Origin: Halomonas rhizosphaerae
GTDB taxonomy: Bacteria; Pseudomonadota; Gammaproteobacteria; Pseudomonadales; Halomonadaceae
Length of the DNA: 64,000 nt
Direction of reading: 5' to 3'
Assembly: GCF_030010555.1 (NCBI RefSeq)
Contig: NZ_JASCQP010000032.1
Location: 1 to 64,000 of the forward strand
Below the pieces are notes generated by a model that saw only the letters and a list, made by a program, of their open reading frames with translations, was not told the origin of the DNA and did not search any database. This document shows, one piece after another, positions 61,554 to 64,000 of this stretch. The first letter of the stretch is position 1. Each line of letters opens with the position of its first letter. The position numbers were made by a program, and so were the translations under genes.

Positions 61554-61864
61554 CCCTGACGGCCGCCAACGGCGGCGTGCTGCTGGCCATCGGGCTCATG
61601 GCGCTGGTCACCTACCTGACCCGCGCCGGCGGGGTCTTCGTGATGGCCCGGGTGCCCATCGGCCCGCGGGTCGAGCGCTTCATCAACGCCATGGCCGGCT
61701 CGGTGCTGGTGGCGGTGATCACCCCCATGGCGGTGAACGGCGACGGCGGGGCCCGGATGGCCCTGGTCGCCACGGCGGGGGTGATGCTGGTGCTGCGCAA
61801 GCCATTGCCGGCGATCACCGCCGGGATCCTGACCGCCGCCCTGTGGCGGCTGGTCGCATCCTGA
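61550..61864 (+). CDS. azlD: Branched-chain amino acid exporter small subunit AzlD
   Basis: Small partner of AzlC, 104 residues with three to four helices: LLAIGLMALVTYLTRAGGVFVM, then a conserved RFINAMAGSVLVAVITPMAV and VATAGVMLVLRKPLPAITAGILTA. The ATGA overlap with azlC and AAGGAGG upstream support the start. A terminator with a T-tract follows 53 bases later, ending the oxidoreductase-azlC-azlD unit. Confidence 0.94.
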   Translation: MTLTAANGGVLLAIGLMALVTYLTRAGGVFVMARVPIGPRVERFINAMAGSVLVAVITPMAVNGDGGARMALVATAGVMLVLRKPLPAITAGILTAALWRLVAS

Positions 61865-61916
61865 GCCCTCCTCGGAACGAAGCGCCCCGCGCGCTTTCCA
61901 AGGGACAGTCATTCAC

Positions 61917-61945
61917 GGGGTGCCGGCCGGGCCGGCGCCCCTTTT
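61917..61945 (+). terminator. Intrinsic terminator of azlCD
   Basis: GGGGTGCCGGC / GCCGGCGCCCC with loop CGG (one G-U pair) followed by four T. Stem of 11 bp. Confidence 0.82.
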
Positions 61946-61963
61946 CAGACACCGGAGTCCCGT

Positions 61964-62389
61964 ATGCCCGATCCCCATGACCCGCGCCGCGATTCACAGC
62001 AGAATGCCGCCTGGCGCGCCGCCCGAGAGTGGCAGACACGTGCCCGCCAGACCCGCGCCGACGGCCCCTTGGGCGGCCTGAAGCTGCTGCTCACCTGGCT
62101 GCTGTTCGGCGCCATGATGATCGTCGCCATGGTGCTGGGGCTGTTCTTCCTGCTCATCGGCTGGGCGATGATGCCCTTCCTGCGCCACCGCATGAAGAAG
62201 CAGATGGAGAAGATGCGCGCCGACCGGGCCGAGGACGTGGACGGCAGCGTCCACTACCGCGAGACCCGCTATCGAGAGGGGCGCGACGCCGGCGGCCGCT
62301 ACCGCGAACAGCAGGTGCTGGAAGGCGACTATGAAATCAAGGACGGGGAGGTCAGGGACGAGGCGCGCCGGGACCCCGGCCGCCCCTGA
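61964..62389 (+). CDS. Hypothetical single-helix membrane protein
   Basis: A 141-residue protein without recognised family. A polar, Arg-rich N-terminus (about 35 residues) precedes a strong hydrophobic stretch LLLTWLLFGAMMIVAMVLGLFFLLIGWAMM (probably one long helix or a hairpin), then a very charged tail with MKKQMEKMRADRAEDVDGSVHYRETRYREG. GGAG eight bases upstream supports the ATG. It lies just after the azlCD terminator, as its own unit. Confidence 0.75.
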   Translation: MPDPHDPRRDSQQNAAWRAAREWQTRARQTRADGPLGGLKLLLTWLLFGAMMIVAMVLGLFFLLIGWAMMPFLRHRMKKQMEKMRADRAEDVDGSVHYRETRYREGRDAGGRYREQQVLEGDYEIKDGEVRDEARRDPGRP

Positions 62390-62396
62390 GAGACAG

Positions 62397-62417
62397 GACC
62401 CGCCATCACGGCGGGTC
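62397..62417. terminator. Hairpin between small membrane-protein gene and uspA-like gene
   Basis: Perfect 8-bp arms GACCCGCC / GGCGGGTC with loop ATCAC in the gap between converging genes; no T-tract. Confidence 0.5.
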
Positions 62418-62452
62418 ATCCGTCATACCGGAGGAGCTCTGGCGGTATCGGC

Positions 62453-63271
62453 TCAGCCGATGTCGGCCGGGCGCAGCACCGCCACCGGGCAGCGCGCCTC
62501 GTGGAGCACCTCGTGGCTGACGCTGCCGGCCACCACCTGGGAGAGCCCGCTGCGGCCGTGGGTGGTCATGGCCAGCATGGTGTCCTGGCAGTCCGCCAGG
62601 TAGCTGACGATGGCGTCGGCCGGATCGCCATGCAGCACCTCCCAATCCACCTCCATGGCATGGTCGGCCCTCAGGCGCCGCGCCAGGCCATGCACATAGC
62701 CGGACTCCATCACGTCGGCATGGCCCCCATCGAGCGGCACCGCCGCGGCGGCACTGGTGTCGATCACCTGCAGCAGCTGCAGGCGGGCGTCCAGCCGCTT
62801 GGAGAGTGCCACCGCATGGGGCAGGATCGCCTCGGAGAGCGCCGAACCGTCCACGCAGACCATCAGCACCTCCACCTTGCGGTGGGCGCCGGCATCGAAG
62901 CGCGGCCCGCACAGGAAGACCGGCCGGTTCGCGCGTCGTACGACGCCGGCGGTGACGCTGCCGATCAGCATCTCCGGTACCGGGCGCCGCCCGTGGGCCA
63001 TCATGCACAGCCCCACCGCCTCGCGGCCGGCCAGCTGGCCCAGGTAGTCCTTGGCGCTGTCGTGGACCGCCACCTCGACGGTGACATCCCCCGACGGCTG
63101 GTCTGCCAGGCGCGACTGCAGGGCCGCCCGCCGGGACTCGGCCCGCTCCTCGCTGGCCACCACTGAGGTCACGCAGAGCGGCACCGCCAGCTGGCGGGCC
63201 AGGTGCTGGCCGAGCGCCAGGGCCCGCTGGGAAGCGTCGCTCTCGTCCATCGCCACATGCATCTTGTCCAT
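62453..63271 (-). CDS. Tandem universal stress protein (UspA family)
   Basis: A 272-residue protein made of two Usp domains (about 1-135 and 140-272). The second domain has the ATP-binding type loop HGRSGLSQVVAGSVSHEVL with GxxG-9x-G-S spacing, and the first shows a related HGRRPVPEMLIGSVTAGVV without the first GxxG. Both have the hydrophobic strand DTMLAMTTHG / GLCMMAHG. Usp proteins support survival under stress; the partner here is unknown. GGAG eight bases upstream supports the start. It is 49 bases downstream of benE, in the same direction. Confidence 0.93.
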   Translation of the reverse strand: MDKMHVAMDESDASQRALALGQHLARQLAVPLCVTSVVASEERAESRRAALQSRLADQPSGDVTVEVAVHDSAKDYLGQLAGREAVGLCMMAHGRRPVPEMLIGSVTAGVVRRANRPVFLCGPRFDAGAHRKVEVLMVCVDGSALSEAILPHAVALSKRLDARLQLLQVIDTSAAAAVPLDGGHADVMESGYVHGLARRLRADHAMEVDWEVLHGDPADAIVSYLADCQDTMLAMTTHGRSGLSQVVAGSVSHEVLHEARCPVAVLRPADIG

Positions 63272-63320
63272 CGTCGGACTCCTCTGGATCGCGTTGTTCT
63301 TGAAATGTCGGTAATGGATA

Positions 63321-64000
63321 TCAGGATGACTTGCGGACCTGCGTCCGCGCCGTCCGGCGCCCGAGGCCGGGCAGGGGCCGGTGCAGCAGGGCATAGGCCA
63401 GGGCGCCGACCACCACGCCCCAGAAGGCCGAACCCAGCCCCAGGAAGCTCATCCCCGATGCCGTGGCGATGAAGGTGATCACCGAGGCCTCCAGGTGGTC
63501 CTTGTGGGCGGCGAAGGCGCTGAGGTTGCTGGTGATGGCACCGATCAGCGCCAGGCCCGCCAGCACCGCGACGAACTCGCCGGGCAGCGAGGTGAAGAGC
63601 AGCACGATGGTACCGGCGAAGGTGCCACCGATCAGGTAGAAGACCCCATTGGCCACCCCGGCCACATAACGCTTGTCGAGATCCTCGTGGGCCTCCTTGC
63701 TGGTGCAGATGGCCGCCGTGATCGCCGCGATCACCGTGGTGATCCCGCCGAAGAAGGCGGTGACGAAGGAGGTCAGGCTGGTCAGGGTGACGATGGGCCT
63801 GGCCGCGGTGTTATAGCCGGCGCTGCGCAGGATGGCCATGCCCGGCAGGAACTGCCCGGTCAGGCTCACCAGCACCAACGGGATGGCCAGGCTCAGGGTG
63901 GCGTTCCAGGTCCACTCGGGACGGATGAGGGTCGGCTGGGCCAGCTGCACCGTCACCCCCTTCAGGCTGGCCCCCTCGAGGACCACGGCCAGGCCCACCC
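63321..64000 (-). CDS. benE: BenE-family benzoate/proton symporter, 3' part
   Basis: C-terminal part (about 226 residues) of a BenE-type transporter; the 5' end lies beyond the right edge. Family pattern: SLAIPLVLVSLTGQFLPGMAILRSAGYN, FFGGITTVIAAITAAICTSKEAH, GVANGVFYLIGGTFAGTIV and AALTSNL-like GAITSNLSAFAAH, with helices to the end and a basic tail. Benzoate uptake is the known role of the founder; other aromatic acids are possible here. It is cotranscribed with a downstream tandem Usp gene. Confidence 0.92.
   Translation of the reverse strand, partial: VGLAVVLEGASLKGVTVQLAQPTLIRPEWTWNATLSLAIPLVLVSLTGQFLPGMAILRSAGYNTAARPIVTLTSLTSFVTAFFGGITTVIAAITAAICTSKEAHEDLDKRYVAGVANGVFYLIGGTFAGTIVLLFTSLPGEFVAVLAGLALIGAITSNLSAFAAHKDHLEASVITFIATASGMSFLGLGSAFWGVVVGALAYALLHRPLPGLGRRTARTQVRKSS

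Overview
The window reads as a single stretch of GC-rich chromosome from a gammaproteobacterium, most likely a halophilic member of the Halomonadaceae (Halomonas or a close relative). The pointers are TrkA/TrkH potassium uptake, a BCCT compatible-solute carrier, the lptF-lptG / pepA-holC-valS neighbourhood, a Pseudomonas-type NrdA with two ATP-cones, and dense coding at high GC. No rRNA, tRNA, CRISPR array, insertion sequence or prophage was seen. The taxonomic call is inference from gene content, not from a marker gene.

Layout. 1-4163: trkA (5' end outside the window), trkH and a TraB-family membrane protein. 4410-8133: a small cytochrome c faces a leftward group of DTW-domain tRNA modification enzyme, a zinc-less sirtuin and aceK, preceded by a lipoprotein hydrolase. 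9490-12277: truC-tcdA (ATGA overlap), a DUF1653 gene, then bacterioferritin and Bfd, the latter with a Fur-type site. 12387-21514: the lipopolysaccharide export pair lptF-lptG with an RDD gene, closed by a strong terminator, diverges from pepA, ilvE, holC and valS. 21590-26262: small single genes (META lipoprotein, DoxX, gloA, DUF411, tag, YdjM-like, azoR) separated by palindromic dispersed repeats. 26526-33023: an MliC-type lipoprotein, metE/metR and an RstB/RstA-like two-component pair. 33386-37619: nrdAB with a compact control region (DnaA boxes, promoter, two NrdR boxes) and a strong terminator. 37828-39128: a cluster of very small genes plus a remnant of a LigD phosphoesterase domain.

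39249-48520: a double-cupin protein, a Kef-type antiporter, then a leftward run of aspartic protease, YihY, nitronate monooxygenase, FAN1 nuclease and a nuclease-helicase fusion, with several stop/start overlaps. 48670-57936: another leftward run with a metallopeptidase, a membrane protein, an MFS carrier, an S15-type hydrolase, an ATP-grasp ligase, TelA, an XpaC-like protein and a tiny basic membrane protein. 58031-64000: BCCT carrier, a flavin-dependent oxidoreductase with azlCD, a small membrane protein, a tandem universal stress protein and the 3' part of benE.

Most of the window is core metabolism. The least explained parts are (1) two families of covarying palindromic repeats, each present twice; (2) the TelA/XpaC/ATP-grasp/S15 hydrolase/MFS run, which looks like a stress-linked small-molecule system; (3) the FAN1 plus nuclease-helicase repair pair; and (4) the small-gene cluster downstream of nrdAB with the LigD remnant.
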